NCBI GenBank assembly: GCA_006226375.1
Contig: SBHC01000065.1
Span: forward strand, 1-64,000
DNA length: 64,000 nt
Source of the DNA: Deltaproteobacteria bacterium
GTDB lineage: Bacteria; Myxococcota_C; UBA6777
Direction of reading: 5' to 3'
Below are positions 16,896 to 26,364 of the stretch, one piece after another. The notes beneath the pieces are model-generated. The model saw only the letters and a program-made list of their open reading frames with translations, ran no database searches and was not told the DNA's origin. Both the position numbers and the translations under genes were made by a program. Within the stretch, counting starts at the first letter, position 1. Every line of letters starts with the position of its first letter.

Positions 16896-19109
16896 TCACT
16901 TGGGGCCCGGAGTTGATGATACGTTTTGCAGCGTTTGCTGCAAAGTGTTGTGTCGGTGCAAGCGACGTTGGTAAGCCTGAAGCGAAAGCCGCTTCAAACC
17001 AGAGCGGACAAAGAAGTACCGCGGCGCGCCTTCCGACGCCACAAAGTTAAACATGGGTGTGTACGCAAGCCACTCTTTGCTAGGTAATCCCACCAATGTA
17101 GCGAGCTTTCGTTTGCCTTTTCGGTCCCATAGTGCAACGGTTCCGTTCAAACATGAGACGGCGAGGAGGTTCTTCTTTGGTGGAAGATGGAGTCCTCGTG
17201 CTGGGCCCTTGCACCCTTGGGTTAGAACCGTGAGCGGCTTCTTCGAGCCTGGCTCCCACAGCCGAACTCCTGGTTCTGCTCCTGTCAGCGCAACGGTTGA
17301 GCCTTTCCCCAAAAACGTTCCAGAGAGGAGGACATGGGGGAAGGTGCGTTCTGCGACTTTCTTGAGCTTCGGGACAGCCCAGAGGCTGGCTTGACGAGCT
17401 GTAAGGACCAGGAGTTTCTTGCCATCAGCCGAAAACTTCAGGTTGGTGATGGTGCTTTTGGCGATCGGTTGCATCGCCGCTCGCTGGTATCTCGAAAAGT
17501 CGTAAAGAAAGAGCATGCCCTCGCAGGTTCCTACAGCACCCTGACGGGTCAGAGGATGAAACGCAATGGAGGTCACACACTGCGGACGGTAGTCATGAAA
17601 CAAACGCTTGGGGCCTGCAACGGTCCATAGGTGAACACCTCGTTGGTCGGTCCCATAAAAGGCCTGGGTCCAGTCTCGTCCCAAGACAACCGCCGTGATG
17701 TTCGATTTCTTGGGAGGGTTGAGCACTGTCACAGAGCGACGGCTGCGCAAGTCCCAGAAAGCGATGTTGCGTCGGTCCGCGCTGATAAAGTGGTTTCCGT
17801 CTTGTGCAAACGAAACACGGAGAAGGTGGAACGGGTGAACCTTCATCGCGAGATGAGGGACTCCCTTGTTGAGATCCCAAATCATAACTCCACCACGACC
17901 TGCATCGGTGGCCAGCCAATTCGCCTTGGGCGAAAAGGACAGGGTGTTGGCCTTCCAGGTTGGTGGTGCTTGTGTCATGATTCGCTTCCCGTGGTCCTTC
18001 CACAGTGTGATGGAGCCATCGCTCTCGCCAGTGAGTATGTGGCTGGCTCCTGTTGCTGGTGAGTAAGCCAGGCTTTCGACACCCGCCTCATTCTGGAGCA
18101 GGCGGAGCAGCTTTAACTTGCTTCCCAAGCTCCACACTCCAACGGCCTGGTCCAGGCTGCTGCTAGCAAGTTTGGGGAGGCTGGGATGAAATGCCAGTCC
18201 GGTGACCGCTCGAAGATGTCCACGAACCCGTTGTTCCTGGACTATCGAGAGCGGTTTTGGCTTCACTTTCCATAACGCGACAACACCTTGCTCTGTTCCC
18301 ATCGCAATGGATGTTCCTTGGCCAGACAGGGCTAACACCCTGGCAACATAAGGTAACTTTTTCATGTAGGGGGTGGCTTGATCCCACGGACGCATCCAGA
18401 GTTGGGCATGGCTACAGCTGACGGCCAACCACTTTTGCCCGGCGTCGATGGCGAGCTGGAGGGCGGAGGTCTTGGCTGGGCAGGCTTGCTCTTGGGAGAC
18501 CAACTTCAACTGGAAGCTTTGCAAGAACAGCAGCTTTCCTTGCTCCGTGACTGCGACGATACGGTTGTCGAGAGGGGCAAATCTTGCATCCAAGATGGCG
18601 TGCTTGTGGGTGTACGTGCGAAGACGTTGACCCTGACGGGACCAAAGCGACAAGACTCCTGGAGCTTCCAACACGAGAAACCTTCTACCATCCGGCGAAA
18701 ACTGGACCTTGCGAAGGCTTCCTTTAAAGGTGCTCCAAGAGCGAATCTTCTTCTGCGTTGTGAGGTTCCACAGAATCAACGTTCTGTCTGCTCCCAAACT
18801 CAACGCCATCGTTCCCGAAGGATCGAATGCAACGCCTTGGACAGCAGCAGCATGACTGTGGTCAAACTCCAAGCCCAGGGATGTTGAGGCGCTTGGACGG
18901 GTTGTCGGTCGGGTGGAGGGTTGAGTACGTGACGTTTTCGCCAAAGGAAGGAGCTTTCCTGGCAGCATACGTTTGTACTTGTTTGTGTCGCCGGGCTTAA
19001 GACGGGATTTCTTGGGGACACCAAATCTCCCCTCATCGCAGCCAACCAACACTAGAAAGAAAGGAAGAACGAGGGCGAGAGAGAACCAGGGGCGAGAGAT
19101 TTGGGGCAT
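16896..19109 (-). CDS. WD40-repeat lipoprotein
   Basis: A 737-residue predicted lipoprotein (lipobox LVGC, Cys24) with a Ser/Thr/Pro/Arg-rich linker to about residue 80, followed by many WD40 blades recognisable by SPDGRR, LWDR and IxxWDL-type ends. The count suggests two seven- or eight-bladed propellers. WD40 propellers bind other proteins; no enzyme domain is present. The gene starts 12 nt after the end of the thioredoxin-fold gene, so the two are probably translated from one message. The ligand is unknown. Extracytoplasmic WD40 lipoproteins are common in large-genome environmental bacteria. Confidence 0.85.
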   Translation of the reverse strand: MPQISRPWFSLALVLPFFLVLVGCDEGRFGVPKKSRLKPGDTNKYKRMLPGKLLPLAKTSRTQPSTRPTTRPSASTSLGLEFDHSHAAAVQGVAFDPSGTMALSLGADRTLILWNLTTQKKIRSWSTFKGSLRKVQFSPDGRRFLVLEAPGVLSLWSRQGQRLRTYTHKHAILDARFAPLDNRIVAVTEQGKLLFLQSFQLKLVSQEQACPAKTSALQLAIDAGQKWLAVSCSHAQLWMRPWDQATPYMKKLPYVARVLALSGQGTSIAMGTEQGVVALWKVKPKPLSIVQEQRVRGHLRAVTGLAFHPSLPKLASSSLDQAVGVWSLGSKLKLLRLLQNEAGVESLAYSPATGASHILTGESDGSITLWKDHGKRIMTQAPPTWKANTLSFSPKANWLATDAGRGGVMIWDLNKGVPHLAMKVHPFHLLRVSFAQDGNHFISADRRNIAFWDLRSRRSVTVLNPPKKSNITAVVLGRDWTQAFYGTDQRGVHLWTVAGPKRLFHDYRPQCVTSIAFHPLTRQGAVGTCEGMLFLYDFSRYQRAAMQPIAKSTITNLKFSADGKKLLVLTARQASLWAVPKLKKVAERTFPHVLLSGTFLGKGSTVALTGAEPGVRLWEPGSKKPLTVLTQGCKGPARGLHLPPKKNLLAVSCLNGTVALWDRKGKRKLATLVGLPSKEWLAYTPMFNFVASEGAPRYFFVRSGLKRLSLQAYQRRLHRHNTLQQTLQNVSSTPGPK

Positions 19110-19121
19110 AGCTGACTCGTA

Positions 19122-20159
19122 TTAGAAGAGGTTGTACTTCAAGATCGCGTTCTCCAGAGCGCGACCGATCCACTTCGCGTCAGGTTGAATCCAGACGTAG
19201 CGGATCACGCCTTTTTTGTCAGCCAGAATGACAGTGGGGACCTTCACAATGTTGTAGAATCCGAGGGTCGCGTTTTCTGGAGCATAGGCAACAGGCCACA
19301 CCAGCCCTTTGGTTTTGTACAGGTCCCGGATCATCTTGCGCAGCTCTTCAGAGGGGGCGCGGGTGATGGTCAGCATGTCCAGGTTGCCTTTGCGAAGTTT
19401 CCAGTAGTTGGCCACAGCTGGAATCACTTCACGGCAGTGAGGACAAGTGACCGACCAAAAGGACACCACAATGGGCTTGCCTTTGACATACTTCATCACC
19501 GTGGTTGCTTTGTCGGCGGTGTTGTTGAGGCCGACATTGGGAAGCTTCTTGCCCACCAACTCGTAGGTGTTGTTGGGCTTGGTGATGCCTCGCATGGTCT
19601 CCAGTTGTTTGCCTTCAGCGGCTCTCTGGATGGCTTGCATAAAGGTGGTGTTGGGTCCTACGGTCTCACCGAGCTGAGCACAATGCCAAACCTTGAGCAC
19701 CAGATTCTTGTTCACCAAGCCGTAACGAGGGAACGCGAACCATGCCTCAAGGTAAGGTGCCAACTGGCTGCGATCCATTATGACAGGGATTTTAACCTTT
19801 AGTTCACGAGCACGTTCGGTGGCTGCTTTGATTTCTGCCGGAGTCGACGCTTTGACGGCAGAGTAGAACTGCATTTTTCCTTTGAAAGCAGGCAATCCAG
19901 CCAGGGCTTGGAATGCTTGGAGTTCCGTCTCTGATTTGGTGTCTTTCAGCTTCCAGTAGATGATGGCAATGGGCTTGCCTTTTAGGTCTGCAATGGGTTT
20001 GAGTTCCAACGAAGCCTTGGGGTTGGTGCCGTTGGGCAGCACGCGGAATGTCATATTGGGTAAGGTTTTGGATGGCGGGCCCAAATCAGCATGGGCGAGT
20101 CCCAATCCCATACTACAGGAGAGAAGGACCCCTAACAAACAACGCAACATAGTTGACAT
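19122..20159 (-). CDS. Secreted thioredoxin-fold (TlpA/AhpC-like) protein with two lobes
   Basis: A 345-residue exported protein with a signal peptide probably cleaved after AHA (residue 24). The C-terminal lobe is a TlpA/ResA-like thioredoxin domain with active-site CPHC (239-242) and the cis-Pro motif KVPTVIL. The N-terminal lobe has the same fold pattern (KGKPIAIIYW) but no CxxC, so it is likely structural. Such proteins act as extracytoplasmic thiol reductants or peroxiredoxin-like enzymes. The ATG at 20159 is chosen because GGAGG precedes it at ideal spacing; the in-frame codon at 20252 would lack a signal peptide start. A -10 element TATAGT lies at 20253-20258. It leads the WD40 lipoprotein gene. 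Confidence 0.85.
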   Translation of the reverse strand: MSTMLRCLLGVLLSCSMGLGLAHADLGPPSKTLPNMTFRVLPNGTNPKASLELKPIADLKGKPIAIIYWKLKDTKSETELQAFQALAGLPAFKGKMQFYSAVKASTPAEIKAATERARELKVKIPVIMDRSQLAPYLEAWFAFPRYGLVNKNLVLKVWHCAQLGETVGPNTTFMQAIQRAAEGKQLETMRGITKPNNTYELVGKKLPNVGLNNTADKATTVMKYVKGKPIVVSFWSVTCPHCREVIPAVANYWKLRKGNLDMLTITRAPSEELRKMIRDLYKTKGLVWPVAYAPENATLGFYNIVKVPTVILADKKGVIRYVWIQPDAKWIGRALENAILKYNLF

Positions 20160-20342
20160 CTTCAGCCTCCAGATCGTTTCACTTTGTTCTTTATGGTACC
20201 AGCTTGTTCGCAAGGTTTGCGGGCCTTGGGTGAATTTCCGAATCCGAAACACACTATACCCAATCCGCTATTCCCACAAGGGGAAAATTGCATCCCTATT
20301 GTTGCATTTTTTTTAGAGGGGGGACCAAGGGGGGAACTCTCG

Positions 20343-21785
20343 CTACTTCTTCTTCTGGTAGACTTCGACCCACTTGCGATGCTCGCGGCCTGTTCGGGAG
20401 AATATGTGGGTTCCGTCGTTCTTGGATACGAAGAACATGTAGCGCGTTTTCAACGGGTAGAGAGCCGCACGGAGGGCCGCTTGTCCTGGAGAAGCGATAG
20501 GGCCGGGTGGGAGTCCGCGATGCTTGTACGTGTTGTAGGGGTGCGGGTTGTGGAGGTCCTTTTGGGTGATGTTGCCGTTGAAGTTGGGCAACAACCCGTA
20601 AATCACCGTGGGGTCGGTCTCTAGCTTCCATTTGCGGCGGAGCCGATTGTGAAACACAGAAGAGATCTTGGGTCGCTCTCGCGCTTGTCCTGTCTCCTTC
20701 TCCACGATGGAGGCCATGGTGACAGCCTGATGAACGGTCCAGTTGAGGGCTGCCGCTCGACGCTTAAACGTTGGCGTAAAGACGCTCTTGAAGCGCTTCA
20801 CCATTTTGGAGATGACCTGAGCAGGCGGAGTGTTCTTGTAGAACCGGTACGTATCTGGATAGAGGTACCCTTCCAGACGAGGAGCTTCCCAACCCAAGAC
20901 TTTTTGCGAGTAGTCGGCGTTCAGAGCCAACCGAAGGAAGTCGACTTCTCGGCAGATCCCCTTCTTCTCCAAGCGGGCTGCTATCTTAAAGATATTGAAT
21001 CCCTCAGGTATTGTCACCCGGATGGATTCCCGCTTCGGGCCTTTGCGTAACACCGCAAGGATCTGCTGGGGTGTCAGGCTGGTAGAGATCTTGTAGGTTC
21101 CTGCTCGCAAGCGGATACGCCCCAGTCTTTGGAGATCGGGGAAGAAGTTCTTCAAGTAATGGTGGTAACGTACCAGCACGTAGAACTTGGTCTTCTCGGA
21201 GAGGACACCTGTTTCTTGGAGCAGGTCGGCGACGGTCTCGGTGGATGCTCCACGTGGAATGGTCAGTTTCACCATTCCTTTTTGAGCACCCGCCGGATTG
21301 TCGAGGTAGCGTTGCCAGCTCTTGTAGGTGAAGTAACCCCAGGTGCCGGCTCCCAAAAGGATGAGCATAAAGGCCAATCCTACAACTTGCAGCCAACGTC
21401 CTCGACGTCCCGCACCTTGGAGCAAATCGGACTCACGTCCCGCCTCATCTTCGACCCATCGAGTGTACTCTGCAGCGTGGGCGTACAGCGCATCTTGTCG
21501 CGATTTGTCGGTGCTAAATCCAAGGGTCTTCATCACCTCGGCTTCTGAAGCTGGCGCCTGAAGAATCGCTTGGTAGGCTGTTGCAATGTGCAACTTATTG
21601 AGGGAGGCCGCGTCTGCGTCGGCTACGCCATTTTCTTTCACATACGTTTGAAGTTCGGGATCTGAAAATTCAGGCAGTTTGGCAGCGGGGATGCTGGCTC
21701 CCATTTGCCCTGCACGACGGACTTGTTGGTGCCGCTGGCGAAGCCACTGCGAGAGCTTCACCCATTGTTGCGCTTTGGGATTCAT
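20343..21785 (-). CDS. mltG: Endolytic murein transglycosylase MltG with long cytoplasmic extension
   Basis: Cleaves nascent peptidoglycan strands at the inner membrane and helps set glycan length. The 481-residue protein has a membrane helix at 131-153, a LysM-like region, then the YceG catalytic domain with LEGYLYPDTYRF (304-315), the catalytic Glu within VEKETG (361-366), LETDPTVIYG and the GLPPGPIASPG signature. In the usual family layout the membrane helix is at the N-terminus; here about 130 residues precede it and would lie in the cytoplasm. The ATG at 21785 was chosen because the upstream in-frame stretch is low-complexity and lacks a ribosome site, while GGAAGAG precedes this one. 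Confidence 0.95.
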   Translation of the reverse strand: MNPKAQQWVKLSQWLRQRHQQVRRAGQMGASIPAAKLPEFSDPELQTYVKENGVADADAASLNKLHIATAYQAILQAPASEAEVMKTLGFSTDKSRQDALYAHAAEYTRWVEDEAGRESDLLQGAGRRGRWLQVVGLAFMLILLGAGTWGYFTYKSWQRYLDNPAGAQKGMVKLTIPRGASTETVADLLQETGVLSEKTKFYVLVRYHHYLKNFFPDLQRLGRIRLRAGTYKISTSLTPQQILAVLRKGPKRESIRVTIPEGFNIFKIAARLEKKGICREVDFLRLALNADYSQKVLGWEAPRLEGYLYPDTYRFYKNTPPAQVISKMVKRFKSVFTPTFKRRAAALNWTVHQAVTMASIVEKETGQARERPKISSVFHNRLRRKWKLETDPTVIYGLLPNFNGNITQKDLHNPHPYNTYKHRGLPPGPIASPGQAALRAALYPLKTRYMFFVSKNDGTHIFSRTGREHRKWVEVYQKKK

Positions 21786-21823
21786 TGTTTGTTCACTCTT
21801 CCCTAGAGTCTTTGGTTGTTGGG

Positions 21824-21852
21824 ATGGTACTCGAAGTTCTACGCCACGACAA
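21824..21852 (-). promoter_or_regulatory. Possible promoter of mltG
   Basis: Minus strand: TTGTCG (21847-21852), 17-bp spacer, TACCAT (21824-21829), 39 nt before the mltG start. A moderate match only; readthrough from the zinc-ribbon gene is also possible. Confidence 0.35.
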
Positions 21853-22024
21853 AAATCTTGCGGGCGTTGCAAGGAGGACTGGTGGGGCCAGGGTCGTTGA
21901 AACGTGCAGAGGGAGCGGGAACTGGGGCCGGTGAAGAGTGACTCCCCGAACTCTCGAAGAGGCTGCTTCACCGAACCAGGGGAACGTCAGGCGTCGCTGG
22001 CACACCAGCCAACAATAGGAAGGA

Positions 22025-23230
22025 TTACTTCTTCTTTTTCTTACTCTTTCGCTTGCGAAGCTTTTTGGCATAACAAGGATTGCAGATCTCTCCTCGCCAG
22101 TATTTGGAAGCGGGAGGAGCGTACTCTCTTCCGCATTCGTTGCAAGGCGGATGGTCCGTTGCCTCTGCTGGTTTGGCTTTGGCCTTGGCTTTGGTGGTTC
22201 CACCTTTTTTCTTTCGCTTGCGAAGCTTCTTGGCATAACAAGGATTGCAGATCTCACCGCGCCAGTATTTGGAAGCGGGAGGAGCATATTCTCGACCACA
22301 ATCAGCGCAAGGAGGATGCTCCTCGTTGGAGTCTGCCTCTTCCTTTTCAGGTTGTGGCTCTTCTTCGGGCTCTTCTTCCTCTTCCTGCTTGGCCTTGGCT
22401 TTGCTTTTGGTCTTCTTGGTTGACGTTTTGGGCGTCTTCTTCTCTTCGGTGGGAGCCACCTCGGCCTTCACCTCTGGCTCTTCTTCTTCCACCTCTGGTG
22501 GTTCTTCCAACGCAGGAGGCTCTGGCGTGATTGCCTCCTCCTTTTTTACCGTTTCAACTTTGGCGGGTGGCTTTTTGGCTTTGGGCTCTTCCACGGGTGT
22601 GGGTTCAGGGTCCGGTTTCACTTCTACTTCAAGAACAGGAGTGGATTCAGACTCTTGTGCCAGGATGGCCAAACGTTCTTTCATTCGAACGTGGGTGTAG
22701 GAGGGCAGCTCCTCTTCCTCGGGCGCATCTATCTCGTATCGCGTGCCTGTGTATTGCTCACGGTACGCTTCGATTTGCTTTTCCCGAGCCAGAGAGAAGT
22801 CATCTTCAATGCCAGGGTGAACGATGACTGGGCGCTCTTCTACTTCGTGCAAGGCAATGGGCGGGTCCTGAATGGGCCAGTTCACCCAAATCGGACCAGG
22901 GCAACCGAAGCAGGGGTGATTCTGAATCACTTCCTCTTCTTGCGCTTGCGCGTTCTTGACCTTGGGGGCTGGTGACGTCTTCTTCCGATAGCAACTCGCC
23001 GAAGTGATGTTGGCATTGTAGCGTTCGCAGCGCACCATCACCGTTTGGGTGAGAAAACTCTCAATTTGACTCAGCTCGGCCGATTGTTCTTGCTGGGCAT
23101 AGGCATCTTCATCCCAGTCGTCATCGTCGTCGAGCAAATCGTCATCATCAAAGAAGTCGTCGTCATCATCCAGGCTTAGGTCGCTGGTTTGTTCCTTGAG
23201 GACTTCTTTGCTCTCATTTTCTTTTAACAC
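22025..23230 (-). CDS. Disordered acidic/lysine-rich protein with tandem C-terminal zinc ribbons
   Basis: A 401-residue protein of unknown function. The N-terminus is extremely acidic (Asp runs near residues 20-45); a first Cys cluster (RCERYN..CYRKK..CFGCPGP, about 70-130) follows; the middle is Glu/Pro/Lys disordered sequence. The C-terminus holds two nearly identical units with the pattern CxxCGREYAPPASKYWRGEICNPC, each giving four Cys for one zinc, followed by the basic stretch YAKKLRKRK. The charge layout (acidic head, basic zinc-bearing tail) suggests a nucleic-acid or ribonucleoprotein binder. The start is GTG at 23230 after GGAAGGAAA. It is divergent from the PP2C gene. No cytoplasmic export signal is present. 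Confidence 0.75.
   Translation of the reverse strand: MLKENESKEVLKEQTSDLSLDDDDDFFDDDDLLDDDDDWDEDAYAQQEQSAELSQIESFLTQTVMVRCERYNANITSASCYRKKTSPAPKVKNAQAQEEEVIQNHPCFGCPGPIWVNWPIQDPPIALHEVEERPVIVHPGIEDDFSLAREKQIEAYREQYTGTRYEIDAPEEEELPSYTHVRMKERLAILAQESESTPVLEVEVKPDPEPTPVEEPKAKKPPAKVETVKKEEAITPEPPALEEPPEVEEEEPEVKAEVAPTEEKKTPKTSTKKTKSKAKAKQEEEEEPEEEPQPEKEEADSNEEHPPCADCGREYAPPASKYWRGEICNPCYAKKLRKRKKKGGTTKAKAKAKPAEATDHPPCNECGREYAPPASKYWRGEICNPCYAKKLRKRKSKKKKK
22046..22319 (-). repeat. Direct repeat pair encoding the twin zinc ribbons
   Basis: Two copies of about 107 bp (22046-22152 and 22211-22319) are nearly identical in DNA, with mostly silent third-position changes. This indicates a recent internal duplication of one zinc-ribbon unit or selection/conversion keeping the pair alike. 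Confidence 0.8.
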
Positions 23231-23277
23231 GATGGTTTCCTTCCCTAACAGATGATTCTCGTGTCGTTCGGTTACAC

Positions 23278-23305
23278 ATAATAACTGCTAATCGTACACC
23301 GTCAA
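23278..23305 (-). promoter_or_regulatory. Promoter of the tandem zinc-ribbon gene
   Basis: Minus strand: TTGACG (23300-23305), 16-bp spacer, TATTAT (23278-23283), about 48 nt before the GTG start. Confidence 0.55.
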
Positions 23306-23393
23306 CCTTTTCCTTTGTTGGGGGAGCTTGAGAAGGGGTGTTGGTTCCAGGGGAGTCGTGCAGGGACTTGGTGTCCGTTGGTGGCTGAGAATC

Positions 23394-23422
23394 TTGATTT
23401 TTGTGCATCCACTCAGTATGGT
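23394..23422 (+). promoter_or_regulatory. Promoter of the PP2C phosphatase gene
   Basis: TTGATT (23394-23399), 17-bp spacer, TATGGT (23417-23422), about 100 nt before the ATG. The in-frame codons upstream of 23531 are therefore leader, not protein. Confidence 0.45.
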
Positions 23423-23530
23423 GTAGCTTACTTTTCCTGGCACAGTTTCTGCGCATGTCTGTTAGACGACTTGGTTGTCAGGTTTGCTGCACATCGTTTG
23501 ATGGTGCAATTTGTTGATGGAAAGAACACG

Positions 23531-24844
23531 ATGTCGGACCGTATCGTAAGGCCCGAGCCTCTTGGCCCGGAAGCCGAAGCCGCCTCCAACGCTAACGAAC
23601 AGGGGTCCCTGCGCTTTCGCGCCTGGGGGGGCACAGATCTCGGGCGAAAGCGAAAAGAAAACGAAGATTTCTCCTTAATCGATACAGTCAATGGCTTGTT
23701 TATTGTAGCCGACGGTATGGGAGGAGGCGAGCGAGGCGGAGAAGCCAGCCGTATGGCTGTTGAGAGTATCCGCTCCACTCTCTTCAATGAAATGCATGTG
23801 CTTCGTCAGTTTGGCGACTCCCCCACAAAAACCAACTACCGCGAAGTCCAGAAGCTCGTACATCGTGCTGTGTTGGGAGCCCACTCCAACATTCGGAACC
23901 AGGCTCGCCAGCTACCCAAAGGCAAGTACATGGGGACCACGGTCACGGCCCTCATCATCTGTGGACGAATGGGCATCGTCGCCCACGTGGGTGACTCCCG
24001 CCTGTATCGAGTGCGCGACAACCAGGTCCGCCAGTTGACCCGAGACCACTCCCTGGTCGCAGAGCGAATTCGTCGAGGGGAGCTGACTCCTGAGCAGGCG
24101 AAGCGCGCTCCTGGAAAGAACGTCCTCTTGCAGGCTCTGGGTGTCAGCCCGAAAATTGAGTTGGACATCGGCTTTCTTACCATCCAACCTGGCGACCAGT
24201 TCCTGATTTGTTCCGATGGACTCCACAACTATCTTATGGAAAACGAGATTGTCACCATCTTCCGCGAGAACGATGGTGACCGTCTGATTCCCCGTCTGAT
24301 TGACTCGGCCAACCAACGCGGCGGAAAAGACAACATCACCGCGATTACGGTTCGGGTTAGCGCTCCCTGGGATGAAGTCGCAGCTACCCAGCTCGACATG
24401 GGTCCCGACATCTTCTCTTCCCTGCGTTTGCTCCAGGGCCTTGATATGATGGAGTCGACGGAGTTCCTTCAACGAGGCACGCTTCGTTCCTTTATTGGTG
24501 CTGAGATTCTTCATCAAGAAGAGAAGCCCATCGAAGGATTGTTCATTGTTCTTGACGGTCGTGGACAAGTGACGCGGCAAGGCGTCTGGCTGGCGACCTA
24601 TACCCAAGGCTGCTTCTTTGGTGAGGCTGCCCTCATGGGAGAAGCGGTGAGCACCGTGACCGTCCGTTGTGAGCGGGAAGGTATGCGCGTTCTCGCGTTC
24701 TCTCCCGAACAATTTCGCGAACTCCTCGAAGAAAATCCCGTTGTAGGTTATAAGGTGCTCTGGAATATCTTTAAGGAGCAGACGGCCTCGCAGCGCGACT
24801 TAATCATTCGGCTGGCGGATAGCATTCGACGCCGCTCCTCCTGA
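23531..24844 (+). CDS. PP2C-family Ser/Thr phosphatase fused to a cyclic-nucleotide-binding domain
   Basis: A 437-residue cytoplasmic phosphatase. The PP2C part (about 28-262) keeps the family motifs in order: GGTDLGRKRKENED, VADGMGGGERGG, GTTVTAL, HVGDSRLYR, CSDGL and GGKDNITAI, so the metal-binding Asp residues are present and activity is expected. The C-terminal part (about 300-415) is a cNMP/CAP-type beta-barrel with GEAALMGEAVSTVTVRCE, suggesting allosteric control by a nucleotide or use as a docking unit. It is the obvious candidate to oppose the Ser/Thr kinase encoded about 3 kb away. The ATG at 23531 follows GGAAAGAA. Downstream is serS on the same strand. Confidence 0.93.
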   Translation: MSDRIVRPEPLGPEAEAASNANEQGSLRFRAWGGTDLGRKRKENEDFSLIDTVNGLFIVADGMGGGERGGEASRMAVESIRSTLFNEMHVLRQFGDSPTKTNYREVQKLVHRAVLGAHSNIRNQARQLPKGKYMGTTVTALIICGRMGIVAHVGDSRLYRVRDNQVRQLTRDHSLVAERIRRGELTPEQAKRAPGKNVLLQALGVSPKIELDIGFLTIQPGDQFLICSDGLHNYLMENEIVTIFRENDGDRLIPRLIDSANQRGGKDNITAITVRVSAPWDEVAATQLDMGPDIFSSLRLLQGLDMMESTEFLQRGTLRSFIGAEILHQEEKPIEGLFIVLDGRGQVTRQGVWLATYTQGCFFGEAALMGEAVSTVTVRCEREGMRVLAFSPEQFRELLEENPVVGYKVLWNIFKEQTASQRDLIIRLADSIRRRSS

Positions 24845-24862
24845 TCCAATCAAAACTCGAAC

Positions 24863-24908
24863 AGGGCACCGTTTTCATCATGGGAGACGAGAGCCCTTTC
24901 TCTTTTTC
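24863..24908 (+). terminator. Weak terminator candidate between the PP2C gene and serS
   Basis: AGGGC and GCCCT arms separated by a 25-nt loop precede a T-rich run (24897-24907). The short stem and large loop make this a weak call. Confidence 0.25.
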
Positions 24909-24945
24909 AATGGTATCCCCCACAATCTAAAGGACAATCAAGGAC

Positions 24946-26229
24946 ATGCTCGACCTGCGTTTTATCTTGGACAATCTGGATGATGTTCGTCAAAACCTTA
25001 AAGAACGCAACATGAGTGCGGATGTAGAAGCTTTGGCCTCTCTGGCTGGAAAGCGAAGCTCTCTTATCCAAGACGTGGAAAGCTTGCGTCAGCGGCAGAA
25101 TGAAGTGGCAAAGTCGATGAAGGGTAAGATGTCCAAAGAAGAGCGACAAGCTCTCATCGACGAAGGAAAAGCCTTGAAGGGCCAAGTCAGTGACCTCTCC
25201 ACTCAGCTCGCTGAGGCGGAAGCCCAACTGCAAGACATCCAGATCCAAATTCCAAACATGTCGCACCCAGATGTCCCTCGTGGTGGTGGTGAAGAACAAA
25301 ACAAAGAAATTAAGAAGTGGGGAGATCTTCCCACGTTTGATTTCTCCACCAAAGACCACGTTGACCTGAGCGATGAACTCGACCTCATCGACTGGGATTC
25401 GGGCTCTCTTGTGGCGGGTTCCAAGTTCTACTTCCTTAAGAATGACGCAGTTATGCTGGAGCTGGCTTTGATTCATTACGCCTTGAACGTGCTGCGTAAG
25501 GAAGGCTTCATCATTCACACCACACCTGACCTTGCTCGTCAGGAAATTATCTCCAACATCGGGTTTAACCCACGCGGTGAAGAGTCGCAGATCTACTCCA
25601 TCGAAAACACCGACCTGTCCTTGGTGGCCACTGCGGAAATCACCCTTGGTGGAATGTACAGCGATCGCATCCTGGAGGAGTCGGATCTTCCCCTTCTCTT
25701 GGGTGGATTGTCTCACTGTTTCCGAACCGAAGCTGGCGCGGCTGGTCGTGCGTCACGTGGTTTGTACCGGGTTCACCAGTTCACCAAGGTTGAGATGTTT
25801 GCCTTCACCACTCCCGAACACTCCAACGAAACGCTGGAGAAGTTCCTTGGTGTGGAAGAGCAATTGTTCCAAGGTCTGGGGATTCCTTACCGCGTGGTGG
25901 ATTGCTGCACCGGTGACCTTGGCGCGCAAGCGTACCGCAAGTACGACGTGGAAGCCTGGATGCCCGGTCGCGGTGACGAAGGCAAATACGGTGAAGTCAC
26001 CAGCGCCTCGAATTGCACCGACTACCAATCCCGTCGTCTGAAGACTCGCTTCCGTCGTGAAGGCGGCGGCAAGCCCGTGTACGTCCACACTCTCAATGGA
26101 ACAGCCATCGCTACCAGTCGCGGCATCGTCGCTGTCTTGGAAAACTACCAACAAGCTGATGGTTCCATTGTTGTCCCCGAAGTCCTTCGACCCATGATGG
26201 GCAAAGAAGTCATTGAACCCATCAAGTAA
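24946..26229 (+). CDS. serS: Seryl-tRNA synthetase
   Basis: Charges tRNA-Ser (and tRNA-Sec) with serine. The 427-residue protein has the N-terminal antiparallel coiled-coil arm (about 30-100) that grips the tRNA long arm, and class II catalytic motifs: motif 2 FRTEAGAAGRASRGLYRVHQF-type and motif 3 with NGTAIATSRG. Length matches the family (about 425). It begins right after AAGGAC and follows the phosphatase gene by 101 nt; there is no T-box. It converges on a membrane-protein gene, with a small inverted repeat between. Confidence 0.98.
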   Translation: MLDLRFILDNLDDVRQNLKERNMSADVEALASLAGKRSSLIQDVESLRQRQNEVAKSMKGKMSKEERQALIDEGKALKGQVSDLSTQLAEAEAQLQDIQIQIPNMSHPDVPRGGGEEQNKEIKKWGDLPTFDFSTKDHVDLSDELDLIDWDSGSLVAGSKFYFLKNDAVMLELALIHYALNVLRKEGFIIHTTPDLARQEIISNIGFNPRGEESQIYSIENTDLSLVATAEITLGGMYSDRILEESDLPLLLGGLSHCFRTEAGAAGRASRGLYRVHQFTKVEMFAFTTPEHSNETLEKFLGVEEQLFQGLGIPYRVVDCCTGDLGAQAYRKYDVEAWMPGRGDEGKYGEVTSASNCTDYQSRRLKTRFRREGGGKPVYVHTLNGTAIATSRGIVAVLENYQQADGSIVVPEVLRPMMGKEVIEPIK

Positions 26230-26262
26230 CCTGCCTCTTTCCCTCTTCTCCCTACACAAACA

Positions 26263-26280
26263 CTGAGGGTCCATCCTCAG
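26263..26280. terminator. Stem-loop between serS and the membrane-protein gene
   Basis: CTGAGG and CCTCAG arms with a 6-nt loop lie 34 nt after the serS stop, in the gap between two convergent genes. There is no T tract. Confidence 0.35.
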
Positions 26281-26364
26281 GCCAAAAGACCACCTCTTCC
26301 CTGAAAACTTAAGTATTCCTGGTGTCTTCAACATCCAGCATGGACTCGTCCGTGTTGTGTGAGG

